Of a stretch of 64,000 nt of DNA, positions 43,408 through 51,482 are shown one piece after another. This DNA is from Salmonella enterica subsp. arizonae (GTDB taxonomy: Bacteria; Pseudomonadota; Gammaproteobacteria; Enterobacterales; Enterobacteriaceae). Positions within the stretch are counted from its first letter, which is position 1. The number at the start of each line of letters is the position of its first letter. The DNA lies in assembly GCF_008692845.1 (NCBI RefSeq), contig NZ_VXJW01000006.1, positions 285,337-349,336 on the forward strand, in the 5' to 3' direction. The notes under the pieces were generated by a model. That model saw nothing but the letters and a program-made list of their open reading frames with translations. It did not search any database and was not told the origin of the DNA. The position numbers and the translations under genes are program-made.

Positions 43408-45063
43408 ATGTTATCTGGGCAAACGCCAGCACGCGTCTGGAACACCCGCCGCACGGAAAAACAGCGCCGTCTGGCTTCCGTTCCGGTGCAGGGTAAGGTG
43501 CTGCCGACCGCAGACCTGACCGCGATGCTGGAAAAACTGATCGCGCCGGGCGACCGCGTGGTATTAGAGGGGAATAACCAAAAGCAGGCAGATTTCCTGT
43601 CGCGTATGCTGGCTGAGGTGAACCCGCAGAAAGTGCACGACCTGCACATGATTATGCCAAGCGTCGGGCGCAGCGAGCATCTGGATATCTTCGAGAAAGG
43701 CATCGCCCGCAAGCTGGACTTCTCCTTCTCCGGCACCCAGAGCCTGCGCATCTCGCAGCTGCTGGAAGATGGCATGCTGGAAATCGGCGCCATCCACACC
43801 TACATCGAACTGTACTCCCGTCTTTACGTCGACCTGGCCCCAAACGTGGCGCTGATTGCCGGTTATAAAGCTGACCGCAAAGGTAATCTCTACACCGGGC
43901 CGAGTACCGAAGATACCCCGGCGCTGGTGGAAGCCGCCGCGTTCCACGACGGTATTGTTATCGCCCAGGTGAACGAACTGGTCGACGATGAATGCGACCT
44001 GCCGCGCGTGGATATTCCGGGCTCCTGGATTGACTACGTTGTCGTTGCCGACAAGCCGTTCTTCATCGAACCGCTGTTTACCCGCGACCCGCGCCTGATC
44101 AAACAAGAACACATCCTGATGGCGATGATGGCCATCAAAGGCATCTATGCCGAGCATCAGGTGCAGTCGCTGAACCACGGTATCGGCTTCAATACCGCCG
44201 CGATCGAACTGCTGCTGCCGACCTGGGGCGAACAGCTCGGTTTGCGCGGCAAAATCTGTAAACACTGGACGCTGAATCCACATCCGACGCTGATTCCGGC
44301 AATTGAAAGCGGTTGGGTAGAAAGCGTTCACTGCTTCGGCGGCGAGCTGGGGATGGAAGAGTATATCCGCGCCCGCCCGGACATCTTCTTCACCGGTTCC
44401 GATGGCTCCATGCGCTCCAACCGCGCCTTCTGCCAGTTGGCAGGTCAGTATGCGGTGGATATGTTTATCGGTTCGACCTTGCAGGTTGACGGCTACGCCA
44501 ACTCCTCAACGGTAACCCGCGGTCGTCTGTCCGGTTTCGGCGGTGCGCCGAACATGGGCCACGATCCGCACGGTCGTCGCCACGCTACGCCAGCCTGGCT
44601 GAACATGATCACCGAACCGGACCCGATGCAGCGTGGTAAAAAACTCGTGGTGCAGATGGTGGAAACCTTCCAGGCAGGCGTGAAGCCGACCTTTGTCGAA
44701 AAACTCGATGCGGTGGATGTGGCGAAAGCCTCCGGAATGCCGCTGGCTCCGGTGATGATCTACGGCGACGACGTGACGCACGTGCTGACCGAAGAGGGTA
44801 TTGCTTATCTCTATCGCGCAGAAAGTTTGGAAGAGCGCCGCGCGATGGTGGCGGCGGTTGCGGGTATCACCGACATCGGTCTGGGCGTGGATGCCAAACG
44901 TGTCGCTGAACTGCGTAGTAGCGGCAAGGTGGTCTACCCGGAAGATATGGGTATTCGCCGTACCGACGCGACCCGTTCGCTGCTGGCCGCCGGCAGCGTC
45001 GCTGACCTGGTGGAATGGTCCGGCGGTCTTTACAACCCACCTGCGAAATTCCGGAGCTGGTAA
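43408..45063 (+). CDS. mdcA: Malonate decarboxylase alpha subunit (malonate-ACP transferase)
   Basis: Transfers the acyl carrier protein between acetyl and malonyl forms, displacing acetate; a CoA-transferase-like subunit of the biotin-independent malonate decarboxylase. 551 residues, the length I recall for Klebsiella MdcA. Recognisable segments: GDRVVLEGNNQKQADFL, FFTGSDGSMRSNRAFCQLAG, and GGAPNMGHDPHGRRHATPAW. Start ATG at 43408 after AGGAGG. Its stop overlaps the mdcB start (TAATG). Strikingly GC-rich wobble positions relative to the flanking core. Confidence 0.95.
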   Translation: MLSGQTPARVWNTRRTEKQRRLASVPVQGKVLPTADLTAMLEKLIAPGDRVVLEGNNQKQADFLSRMLAEVNPQKVHDLHMIMPSVGRSEHLDIFEKGIARKLDFSFSGTQSLRISQLLEDGMLEIGAIHTYIELYSRLYVDLAPNVALIAGYKADRKGNLYTGPSTEDTPALVEAAAFHDGIVIAQVNELVDDECDLPRVDIPGSWIDYVVVADKPFFIEPLFTRDPRLIKQEHILMAMMAIKGIYAEHQVQSLNHGIGFNTAAIELLLPTWGEQLGLRGKICKHWTLNPHPTLIPAIESGWVESVHCFGGELGMEEYIRARPDIFFTGSDGSMRSNRAFCQLAGQYAVDMFIGSTLQVDGYANSSTVTRGRLSGFGGAPNMGHDPHGRRHATPAWLNMITEPDPMQRGKKLVVQMVETFQAGVKPTFVEKLDAVDVAKASGMPLAPVMIYGDDVTHVLTEEGIAYLYRAESLEERRAMVAAVAGITDIGLGVDAKRVAELRSSGKVVYPEDMGIRRTDATRSLLAAGSVADLVEWSGGLYNPPAKFRSW

Positions 45064-45920
45064 TGAAACTTCTGCCCCGGATCCAGGCTGAAGGCGGTGC
45101 CGAATGGCTGGCGCGAACCGCCACGCAGTGTCTGATTGACGAAGCACGATTAAGCCCGAAACCCGGTCTGGTGGACAGTCGGGGGAACGGCGCGCATCAC
45201 GATCTTACGCTTGCGCTGATGGAGCGCTCCGCGCACAGCCTGACCCCCACGTTTCAGGCGCTGGCGCTGCAAAGCTGGCAGCGTCCGGCGGATATCGCAC
45301 TCAGACAGACCGTAGGGCGACTCGGCCGCGAAGGCGAGCAGCAGATGATGGCCGCTACCGGCGGCGTGAACACCCACCGCGGCGCGATTTGGGCGCTGGG
45401 GCTGCTGGTGAGCGCGGTGGCGATGCACGGCGGCGTGGGTAGCGCGCAGCAGGTGGCGAACACAGCCGGCGAGCTGGCGAAACTGCCGGACGACGCCGCG
45501 CCGAAGGTCTTCAGTAAAGGGCTATGCGCCACGCACCGTTATCGGGTGCCGGGGGCGCGCGAAGAGGCACAGCAAGCGTTTCCACATGTGATGCAGCGTG
45601 CGCTGCCGCAGCTTCGACTGAGTAGATTGAACGGCAGCAGCGAAGCGCAGGCGAGGCTTGACGCGCTGATGGCGATCATGACCTCGCTGACCGATACCTG
45701 CGTGCTGTCGCGCGCCGGGCTTAAGGGGCTGGATGCCATGCAGGACGGCGCGCGAGCTGTGCTGAACGCCGGCGGCACCGCTCATCCAGCGGGTCAGTTG
45801 GCGCTAGCGGCGCTCGATCGCCAGATGCTGGCGCTGAATGCCTCGCCGGGCGGCGCAGCCGATTTGCTCGCCGCCACCTTGTTTCTTGACCGTATCGAAT
45901 CGCCCTATTTCAAGCATTAA
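45063..45920 (+). CDS. mdcB: Triphosphoribosyl-dephospho-CoA synthase MdcB
   Basis: CitG family: joins ATP and dephospho-CoA to make the precursor of the 2'-(5''-triphosphoribosyl)-3'-dephospho-CoA prosthetic group of MdcC. 285 residues, start ATG at 45063 overlapping the mdcA stop. Family motifs: EARLSPKPGLVDSRGNGAHHDL (about 27-48), GGVNTHRGAIWALGLL, and SLTDTCVLSRAG near the C-terminus. It resembles CitG of citrate lyase, but context assigns it to malonate decarboxylase. Confidence 0.93.
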   Translation: MKLLPRIQAEGGAEWLARTATQCLIDEARLSPKPGLVDSRGNGAHHDLTLALMERSAHSLTPTFQALALQSWQRPADIALRQTVGRLGREGEQQMMAATGGVNTHRGAIWALGLLVSAVAMHGGVGSAQQVANTAGELAKLPDDAAPKVFSKGLCATHRYRVPGAREEAQQAFPHVMQRALPQLRLSRLNGSSEAQARLDALMAIMTSLTDTCVLSRAGLKGLDAMQDGARAVLNAGGTAHPAGQLALAALDRQMLALNASPGGAADLLAATLFLDRIESPYFKH

Positions 45921-45929
45921 GAGGATGTT

Positions 45930-46229
45930 ATGGAACACATTACGTTAACCGTACCGGCCAGCCGCGTCTTAATCGGCAAAGCGCTGGCAGGCGTCGTGGG
46001 CTCCGGGGATATGGAGGTGTTATTCACCGCCGATCAGAGCCAGACGTTAACCATTGATATCACCACTTCCGTTGATAACAGCCGTAGCCGCTGGGAAGCG
46101 CTGTTCAACCGTTTGCAAACGGTCAGCAGCCTGCCAGCAGGCAAACTGACGATCCATGATTTCGGCGCGACGCCAGGCGTGGCGCGCATTCGTATCGAAC
46201 AGGTTTTTGAAGAGGTGAGCTATGCGTGA
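45930..46229 (+). CDS. mdcC: Malonate decarboxylase acyl carrier protein (delta subunit)
   Basis: Carries the acetyl/malonyl group on its phosphoribosyl-dephospho-CoA arm. 99 residues. The modified serine is visible as Ser25 in GVVGSGDMEVLF. Related to CitD of citrate lyase. GAGG precedes the ATG; the 3' end overlaps mdcD by 8 bp. Confidence 0.95.
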   Translation: MEHITLTVPASRVLIGKALAGVVGSGDMEVLFTADQSQTLTIDITTSVDNSRSRWEALFNRLQTVSSLPAGKLTIHDFGATPGVARIRIEQVFEEVSYA

Positions 46230-47055
46230 TGATCGTAGCTTTATTGAATTAAAAGCGCGCCAGCGTGCGCAGGCGCTGCTGGATGACGGTAGTTACCGCG
46301 AACTGCTCGACCCGTTCGAAGGCATCATGTCGCCATGGCTGGGCGCGCAGGGCATCGTCCCGCAGGCCGATGACGGTATGGTCGTCGCAAAAGGCACCAT
46401 CAACGGCAAACCGGCTGTGGTTGTGGCGATTGAAGGCGCCTTCCAGGGGGGCAGCATGGGCGAAGTGTCCGGCGCCAAAATGGCGGCGGCGCTGGAGCTG
46501 GCGGCGGAAGATAACCGCAACGGTATCCCCACTCAGGCGGTTTTGAGTCTGGAAACCGGCGGCGTGCGTTTGCAGGAAGCCAACCTGGGCCTCGCGGCGA
46601 TTGCCGATATTCACGCGGCGATTGTCGACCTACGTCGCTATACCCCAGTGGTCGGCATTGTGGCCGGGACCGTCGGCTGCTTCGGCGGGATGTCGATTGC
46701 CGCCGCGCTGTGCAGCTATCTGATCGTCACCCGTGAAGCGCGTCTGGGCCTCAACGGCCCGCAGGTTATCGAACAGGAAGCCGGGATTGAAGAGTACGAC
46801 TCCCGCGACCGTCCGTTCATCTGGAGCATGACCGGCGGGGAAGTGCGCTATCAAAGCGGGCTGGTGGACGCGCTGGTTGGCGACGGCGTTAACGCGGTGA
46901 AAGCGGCGATGAACGAGGCGCTGGCGAAAGGCGTACCGGCGAAACATCGCACCGATAACTATGACTGGTATCTCGATCGCCTGACGAACTTCGACACCCG
47001 CAAACAGGCCGATTCTGAACAGATTAAAGCGCTTTTCAGCCGGGAGGTGAAATGA
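46222..47055 (+). CDS. mdcD: Malonate decarboxylase beta subunit
   Basis: Carboxylase-type (crotonase-like) subunit that, with MdcE, decarboxylates malonyl-ACP to acetyl-ACP. 277 residues. Oxyanion-hole glycines are visible in GTVGCFGGMSIAAALC (about 150-165), and the acetyl-CoA-carboxylase-like GAFQGGSMGEVSGAKMAAALE near 75-95. It overlaps mdcC and mdcE, and is presumably made at equal level with MdcE. Confidence 0.95.
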   Translation: MRDDRSFIELKARQRAQALLDDGSYRELLDPFEGIMSPWLGAQGIVPQADDGMVVAKGTINGKPAVVVAIEGAFQGGSMGEVSGAKMAAALELAAEDNRNGIPTQAVLSLETGGVRLQEANLGLAAIADIHAAIVDLRRYTPVVGIVAGTVGCFGGMSIAAALCSYLIVTREARLGLNGPQVIEQEAGIEEYDSRDRPFIWSMTGGEVRYQSGLVDALVGDGVNAVKAAMNEALAKGVPAKHRTDNYDWYLDRLTNFDTRKQADSEQIKALFSREVK

Positions 47056-47855
47056 TGAGTAACTCAACGAGCCGTAGCGAATTATGGCTGGAAACCCTCG
47101 CCCCCAACGCTAAACGTCTGGAAGGGCTGTGCCCGTCCGTGCAGGCCGCCGACGGTGAACTGAACGGCGAAGCGGTACGCTTTATCGCCGTGGTGCCGGA
47201 TGCGAATAATCACTACCCGCGCGCAGCCAAAGGCGAGGTAGGGCTGCTGGAAGGCTGGACGCTGGCGAAAGTGGTGAGCGAAACCATCGCCGCCGATGCC
47301 GATAACGCCGTGAAGCGCCCGATTGTGGCGGTGATAGACGTGCCGAGCCAGGCCTACGGTCGTCGTGAAGAAGGTTTTGGTATTCACCAGGCGCTGGCCG
47401 GCGCCGCGGCGGCGTATGCCAACGCGCGTCTGGCGGGGCATCCGGTGATTGGCCTGATCGTCGGTAAAGCGATGTCCGGCGCGTTCCTCGCGCACGGCTA
47501 CCAGGCAAACCGCCTGATCGCCTTTAACGATAAAGGCGTGCTAATTCACGCAATGGGCAAAGAGTCGGCGGCGCGTATTACCCTGCGTACCGTGGAATCT
47601 CTGGAAAAACTGGCGGCGACCATTCCGCCGATGGCGTATGACATCAGCAACTACGCCACCCTGGGGCTGCTTTCCGACCTGCTGGACATCAGTAACCCGG
47701 ATGCTCCGTCTGCTACCGATCTGGCGCTGGTGAAAACCACGCTGCAACAGGCCATCAATGACGCTCGTCAGGACCCGACGCTGAAAAGCCGTCTGGGCGC
47801 AGACAATCGCCGCAGCTCTGCTTTTGTGCGCGAACGCATGCGGGCGAACTGGTAA
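47052..47855 (+). CDS. mdcE: Malonate decarboxylase gamma subunit
   Basis: Partner of MdcD in the decarboxylase component. 267 residues; GKAMSGAFLAHGYQANRLIAF (about 137-157) forms the second oxyanion region. Two adjacent start codons exist: ATG 47052 overlaps the mdcD stop (ATGA), while ATG 47055 has the better distance (7 bases) from GGAGG. In a few lineages MdcD and MdcE are fused; here they are separate. A 120-bp gap with a stem-loop follows. Confidence 0.95.
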   Translation: MMSNSTSRSELWLETLAPNAKRLEGLCPSVQAADGELNGEAVRFIAVVPDANNHYPRAAKGEVGLLEGWTLAKVVSETIAADADNAVKRPIVAVIDVPSQAYGRREEGFGIHQALAGAAAAYANARLAGHPVIGLIVGKAMSGAFLAHGYQANRLIAFNDKGVLIHAMGKESAARITLRTVESLEKLAATIPPMAYDISNYATLGLLSDLLDISNPDAPSATDLALVKTTLQQAINDARQDPTLKSRLGADNRRSSAFVRERMRANW

Positions 47856-47880
47856 GTAGAAAGAGACCTGCCGGATGTTC

Positions 47881-47915
47881 GGCCCGTGGGCGCATTCGTT
47901 GCGCCCGCGAGGGCC
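47881..47915 (+). other. Stem-loop between mdcE and mdcF
   Basis: Inner stem GGGCGCA/TGCGCCC (47888-47894, 47900-47906) with 5-nt loop TTCGT, enclosed by an outer GGCCC/GGGCC pair. No T-run, so it is more likely an mRNA-stabilising or processing element than a terminator. Confidence 0.6.
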
Positions 47916-47975
47916 GCTACATCTGAAAATAATAACCATCGCGACAGTGCTAACTTTTTAAATTACAGGTGATTT

Positions 47976-48935
47976 ATGACTTACGTGATTGTTCATGCCC
48001 TTGCACCGATTTTTATCATCATGCTGCTGGGATTCTGGGCCGGGAAGGCCAAAATGGTTGATAACAAGAATGTTTCCCTGCTTAATATTTTCGTCATGGA
48101 TTTCGCGTTACCGGCGACGTTGTTCAGCGCCACGGTACAAACGCCCTGGACGGGGATTCTCGCCCAGTCGCCGCTAATTCTGGTACTGACGCTGGCGATG
48201 TGGATTACCTATGTGGCTATTTACTTCCTGGCGACAACCGTCTTTAAAAAGTCGCCGCAGGATGCCGCTGTGCTGACCCTGACGGTGGCGCTGCCTAACT
48301 ACGCGGCGCTCGGTCTGCCGATTCTCGGCAGCGTACTGGGGGAAGGCGCGACGACCTCGCTGTCCGTCGCGGTTTCCATTGCCTGCGGTTCGGTACTGAT
48401 GACGCCGTTCTGTCTGCTGATTCTGGAACGTGAAAAAGCGCGCGCAGAAGGCAACAACACTGGTTCTACTCTGGCTATTCTGCCGGTGTTGATGTGGCGT
48501 TCGCTGAAAAAACCGATTGTTATGGGCCCGCTACTGGGGGTCATTCTCTCCGCTATCGGGATCAAAATGCCGGAACTTTTCCTGGCGGCAATCAAACCGC
48601 TGGGTCTGTCCGCGACCGCGGCGGCGCTGTTCCTGACTGGGGTGATCCTGTCAGCTCGTAAACTGAAAATTAATACTATGGTGATTACCTCGACCATTAC
48701 TAAGTTACTGATTCAACCGGCGATTGCTTGGGGTATCGTGCTGATTTTTGGTCTGCATGGCTCCGTGGCGATTACCGCGATCCTGATGATTGCGCTGTCT
48801 GCCGGTTTTTTCGGCGTGGTGTTCGGCAATCGCTTTGGCGTGCAGTCGCCGGATGCGGAAGCGGTGCTGCTGTTGAGCTCGGTACTGTGTATCCTGTCGC
48901 TGCCGCTGTTTATCTCGCTGACTTCAGGAATCTAA
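47976..48935 (+). CDS. mdcF: MdcF, putative malonate carrier (AEC family)
   Basis: Auxin-efflux-carrier-family membrane protein, 319 residues with about ten hydrophobic helices, e.g. TYVIVHALAPIFIIMLLGFWAG at the N-terminus, split here only by description. The family holds malonate/malate carriers, and Klebsiella MdcF is the proposed malonate importer. Start ATG at 47976. It follows the decarboxylase subunit genes after the only sizeable gap in the operon; mdcG begins 3 bp after its stop. Confidence 0.9.
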   Translation: MTYVIVHALAPIFIIMLLGFWAGKAKMVDNKNVSLLNIFVMDFALPATLFSATVQTPWTGILAQSPLILVLTLAMWITYVAIYFLATTVFKKSPQDAAVLTLTVALPNYAALGLPILGSVLGEGATTSLSVAVSIACGSVLMTPFCLLILEREKARAEGNNTGSTLAILPVLMWRSLKKPIVMGPLLGVILSAIGIKMPELFLAAIKPLGLSATAAALFLTGVILSARKLKINTMVITSTITKLLIQPAIAWGIVLIFGLHGSVAITAILMIALSAGFFGVVFGNRFGVQSPDAEAVLLLSSVLCILSLPLFISLTSGI

Positions 48936-48938
48936 ATT

Positions 48939-49556
48939 ATGAACACAACATTACGCCCGCACGACTTAATCTGGCTTAACGCGCGAGATGCGCTGGACGG
49001 CATCATCGAATCCTGGGTGGATGACGTCTGGCATAGCGGCCTTCCGGTGGTGGTGCGGCGTGATGTTGATGCGCAGGGGCGTGTGCCCGTTGGCGTGCGC
49101 GGTATGAAGCGGGACCAGCGTGCGGCGGGCTGGGCCAAACCGGACGCCATCACTCGAGTTTGTACGCCGGAATCGCTGGTCGACGCGCAGACGTTATTGT
49201 GCTCGCCCTTTCTCTCTCAGCCACCGCTTCAGGTGGCTTTACTGCTGGCACAGCAGACGTGGCCGTGGACGTGGGGGATAACCGGGAGTACCGGCTACGC
49301 GCTGGTGACCGGGATCCCGGTTATCCACGCGGCAAGCGATCTGGACTTGTTGATCCGCGCGCCGCAGCCGCTGGCGCGTGAACAGCTTGAGACGTGGCAT
49401 CAGCAGTTAGCAGGCGGGCTGTGCCGGGCGGATACTCAGGTGGAAACGCCATACGGCGCGTTTGCCCTCAACGAATGGCTGCGCGATGGCAAGGCACTGT
49501 TAAAAACCTCGCAGGGGCCGCGGCTGGTGAGCGACCCGTGGGGTAGGGAGGAGTAA
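48939..49556 (+). CDS. mdcG: MdcG, phosphoribosyl-dephospho-CoA transferase for MdcC
   Basis: Nucleotidyltransferase that attaches the prosthetic group to Ser25 of MdcC (CitX-like role). 205 residues. Nucleotidyltransferase signature GSTGYALVTG followed by the acidic pair in SDLDLLIRAP (about 130-140). N-terminal RPHDLIWL and RGMKRDQRAAGW are typical. Start ATG at 48939; its stop abuts mdcH (TAA then ATG). Confidence 0.93.
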   Translation: MNTTLRPHDLIWLNARDALDGIIESWVDDVWHSGLPVVVRRDVDAQGRVPVGVRGMKRDQRAAGWAKPDAITRVCTPESLVDAQTLLCSPFLSQPPLQVALLLAQQTWPWTWGITGSTGYALVTGIPVIHAASDLDLLIRAPQPLAREQLETWHQQLAGGLCRADTQVETPYGAFALNEWLRDGKALLKTSQGPRLVSDPWGREE

Positions 49557-50453
49557 ATGAAAATTCTGTTTACCTTTCCGGGGCAGGGAACGCAGCACAC
49601 AGGTATGCTGCAAAACCTTCCGGGAACAGAGTTAGCGCAGGCGCGGGAGGTGCTGGGCGCGGAAGCGGATACGCTTGATTCTCCCGATGCGTTGAAACAT
49701 ACCAGGGCGGTGCAACTGGCGTTGTTGATTGCTGGCGTCGCCTGGGCGCGCGAGCTGGCGCGTCGCGGCGTGTCGCCGGATATCGTCAGCGGTTTGTCCA
49801 TCGGCGCTTATCCGGCGGCGGTAGTGGCCGGGGCGCTGGATTTTGCCGATGCGTTGCGGCTGGTGGCGCTGCGCGGCGATTTGATGGAGCAGGCCTACCC
49901 GCACGGCTACGGCCTGACGGCGATTATGGGGCTGACGCTGGCGCAGGTGGAATCACTGGTCGAGGGTAGCGGCACCTGGATCGCCAACCTGAACGCCGAA
50001 ACGCAGATGGTGATTGCTGGTACCGACGAGGCAATGGCTAGCGTGGCGAAACGGGCGCTGGAAAAAGGGGCCAGCAAGGCGCATCGTCTGGCGGTCAGCG
50101 TGCCGTCGCACTGTGAACTGCTGGCGGAACCGGCGCAAAAGCTGGTGGCGGCGTTCAGCGATGTGACGCTCTCTCGCCCATGCTGCGCGTATTTGAGCGG
50201 CAGTACAGGACGCGTTTTATGGCAGCCGGAACAAATTGCTGATGACCTGGCGATGAATATGGCGCGCACGGTGCGCTGGCAGGAGGCGGTGATTTCCGCC
50301 AACGAGCGTGAGGCGCGGCTGGCGATTGAGATGCCGCCGGGCGGCGTGTTGACCTGCTTAACGCGTCAGGCCGCGTGGGAAGGGGAGTCTATCTCGCTGG
50401 AACGGAGTGGGGTAGATGTGGCTGTGCATCTGGCGAAACGGCTTAGGTCGTAG
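49557..50453 (+). CDS. mdcH: MdcH, malonyl-CoA:ACP transacylase
   Basis: FabD-like acyltransferase that primes MdcC with malonyl from malonyl-CoA. 298 residues. N-terminal FPGQGTQHTGM (about 6-16), nucleophile motif GLSIGAYPAA (Ser about 82), Arg in LVALRGDLMEQ, and catalytic His in SVPSHCELL (about 183). Last gene of the operon; REP units follow. Confidence 0.93.
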   Translation: MKILFTFPGQGTQHTGMLQNLPGTELAQAREVLGAEADTLDSPDALKHTRAVQLALLIAGVAWARELARRGVSPDIVSGLSIGAYPAAVVAGALDFADALRLVALRGDLMEQAYPHGYGLTAIMGLTLAQVESLVEGSGTWIANLNAETQMVIAGTDEAMASVAKRALEKGASKAHRLAVSVPSHCELLAEPAQKLVAAFSDVTLSRPCCAYLSGSTGRVLWQPEQIADDLAMNMARTVRWQEAVISANEREARLAIEMPPGGVLTCLTRQAAWEGESISLERSGVDVAVHLAKRLRS

Positions 50454-50459
50454 CAGGGA

Positions 50460-50531
50460 TTGCCCGATAGCGCTGCGCTTATCGGGCCGCCCGCTGTAGG
50501 CCCTATAAGACGCGAAGCGTCACATCCGGCA
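50460..50531. repeat. Two REP units between mdcH and mdcR
   Basis: REP at 50460-50487 (arms GCCCGAT/ATCGGGC) and a diverged unit at 50496-50531, filling the gap between the convergent mdcH and mdcR ends. No separate terminator is visible. Confidence 0.8.
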
Positions 50532-50532
50532 A

Positions 50533-51465
50533 TTACCCTACGGTCTGGAGGCTGCGTGCGTACATCCGCCCTTCGGCGGCCAGCGCCAGCAGGCTTGGAT
50601 CGCGCTCGCGGTTGCGGGCAAAGACAATGGCGATAAGCTGCTGCATCTGGTACGACTCGGAAAGTTTCAGTAACTGCACGGTATTCTCATACATCTTCTT
50701 CATTCGCCCCGGCATCAGTGTAAAGCCTACGCCCGCCTGCACCAGACTGAGCATCGAAAAAATATCGTTCACGCGGGTGACAATCTCCGGCTCAAATCCG
50801 GCGACATGAAAGGCTTCCTGGAACCCGGCATAGGTGGCAAACCCTTCCGCCAGCGAGACAAACTTTTGATCCCGATAATCGCGCAGGTCAGCCGGTGATG
50901 AGGTATCGATGGTAGCTGTTGCAGGCGCCGCGAGATAAATATCATCGTGAAACAACGGCAGCACTTCCAGACTATTGCGATCGATGTCGCTTTCGGAAAT
51001 TGAGATCAGAATCGCGTCCAGCGTACCGTCCTCCAGCATTTTCAGCAGGACTTCGTTAGAGCCCATGGTTAAATCCAGCTCCAAATCCGGACGGCGTAGC
51101 TTCATCCCCATAATCAGGTGCGGCACCGTTTCCAGCGTCAGCGAGTAGAGCGTGCCGACGCGCAGGCGCCCCTGGCCGACGCCCGCCGTTTTGCGCGTCT
51201 CTTCCAGCCCACGGGCCATCACATGCATCACTTCCTGGCAATATTCCAGCAGCGTCCATGCCGCCGGCTGGGCAATCAGATTACGCCCTTTATGGACAAA
51301 GAGCGGACAGCGAACGTTCTCTTCCAGCGTGTGCAACGCCCGGTGTACGCTGACGCCGCTGATATCCAGCACTTCGGCGGTACGGGCGATGTTCCCCTTC
51401 TCCATAAAGGTCATGAAGATGGTCAGCTTGCGGAAGGTAATGTCGTCGGTAACTGATACGCTCAT
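50533..51465 (-). CDS. mdcR: MdcR, LysR-type regulator of malonate decarboxylase
   Basis: 310-residue LysR-type regulator. N-terminal winged helix (about 10-70, with GNIARTAEVLDISGVSVHRALHTLEE split around the recognition helix) and C-terminal co-inducer domain with GTLYSLTLETVPHLI. By family and position it should sense malonate and activate mdcABCDEFGH. It is convergent with mdcH and begins only 17 bp after the yheS stop on the same strand, so its transcript probably starts within or upstream of yheS. Confidence 0.9.
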   Translation of the reverse strand: MSVSVTDDITFRKLTIFMTFMEKGNIARTAEVLDISGVSVHRALHTLEENVRCPLFVHKGRNLIAQPAAWTLLEYCQEVMHVMARGLEETRKTAGVGQGRLRVGTLYSLTLETVPHLIMGMKLRRPDLELDLTMGSNEVLLKMLEDGTLDAILISISESDIDRNSLEVLPLFHDDIYLAAPATATIDTSSPADLRDYRDQKFVSLAEGFATYAGFQEAFHVAGFEPEIVTRVNDIFSMLSLVQAGVGFTLMPGRMKKMYENTVQLLKLSESYQMQQLIAIVFARNRERDPSLLALAAEGRMYARSLQTVG

Positions 51466-51482
51466 CGTCCGGCCTTCTGTGA

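Noticed and set aside
43564..44331. 255-codon frame antisense to mdcA
   Set aside because: Shadow of mdcA in GC-rich DNA; the mdcA frame is clearly the conserved one.
45063..45920. mdcB as citG of a citrate lyase cluster
   Set aside because: No citCDEF genes are present; neighbours are all malonate decarboxylase genes, and CitG and MdcB are homologous.
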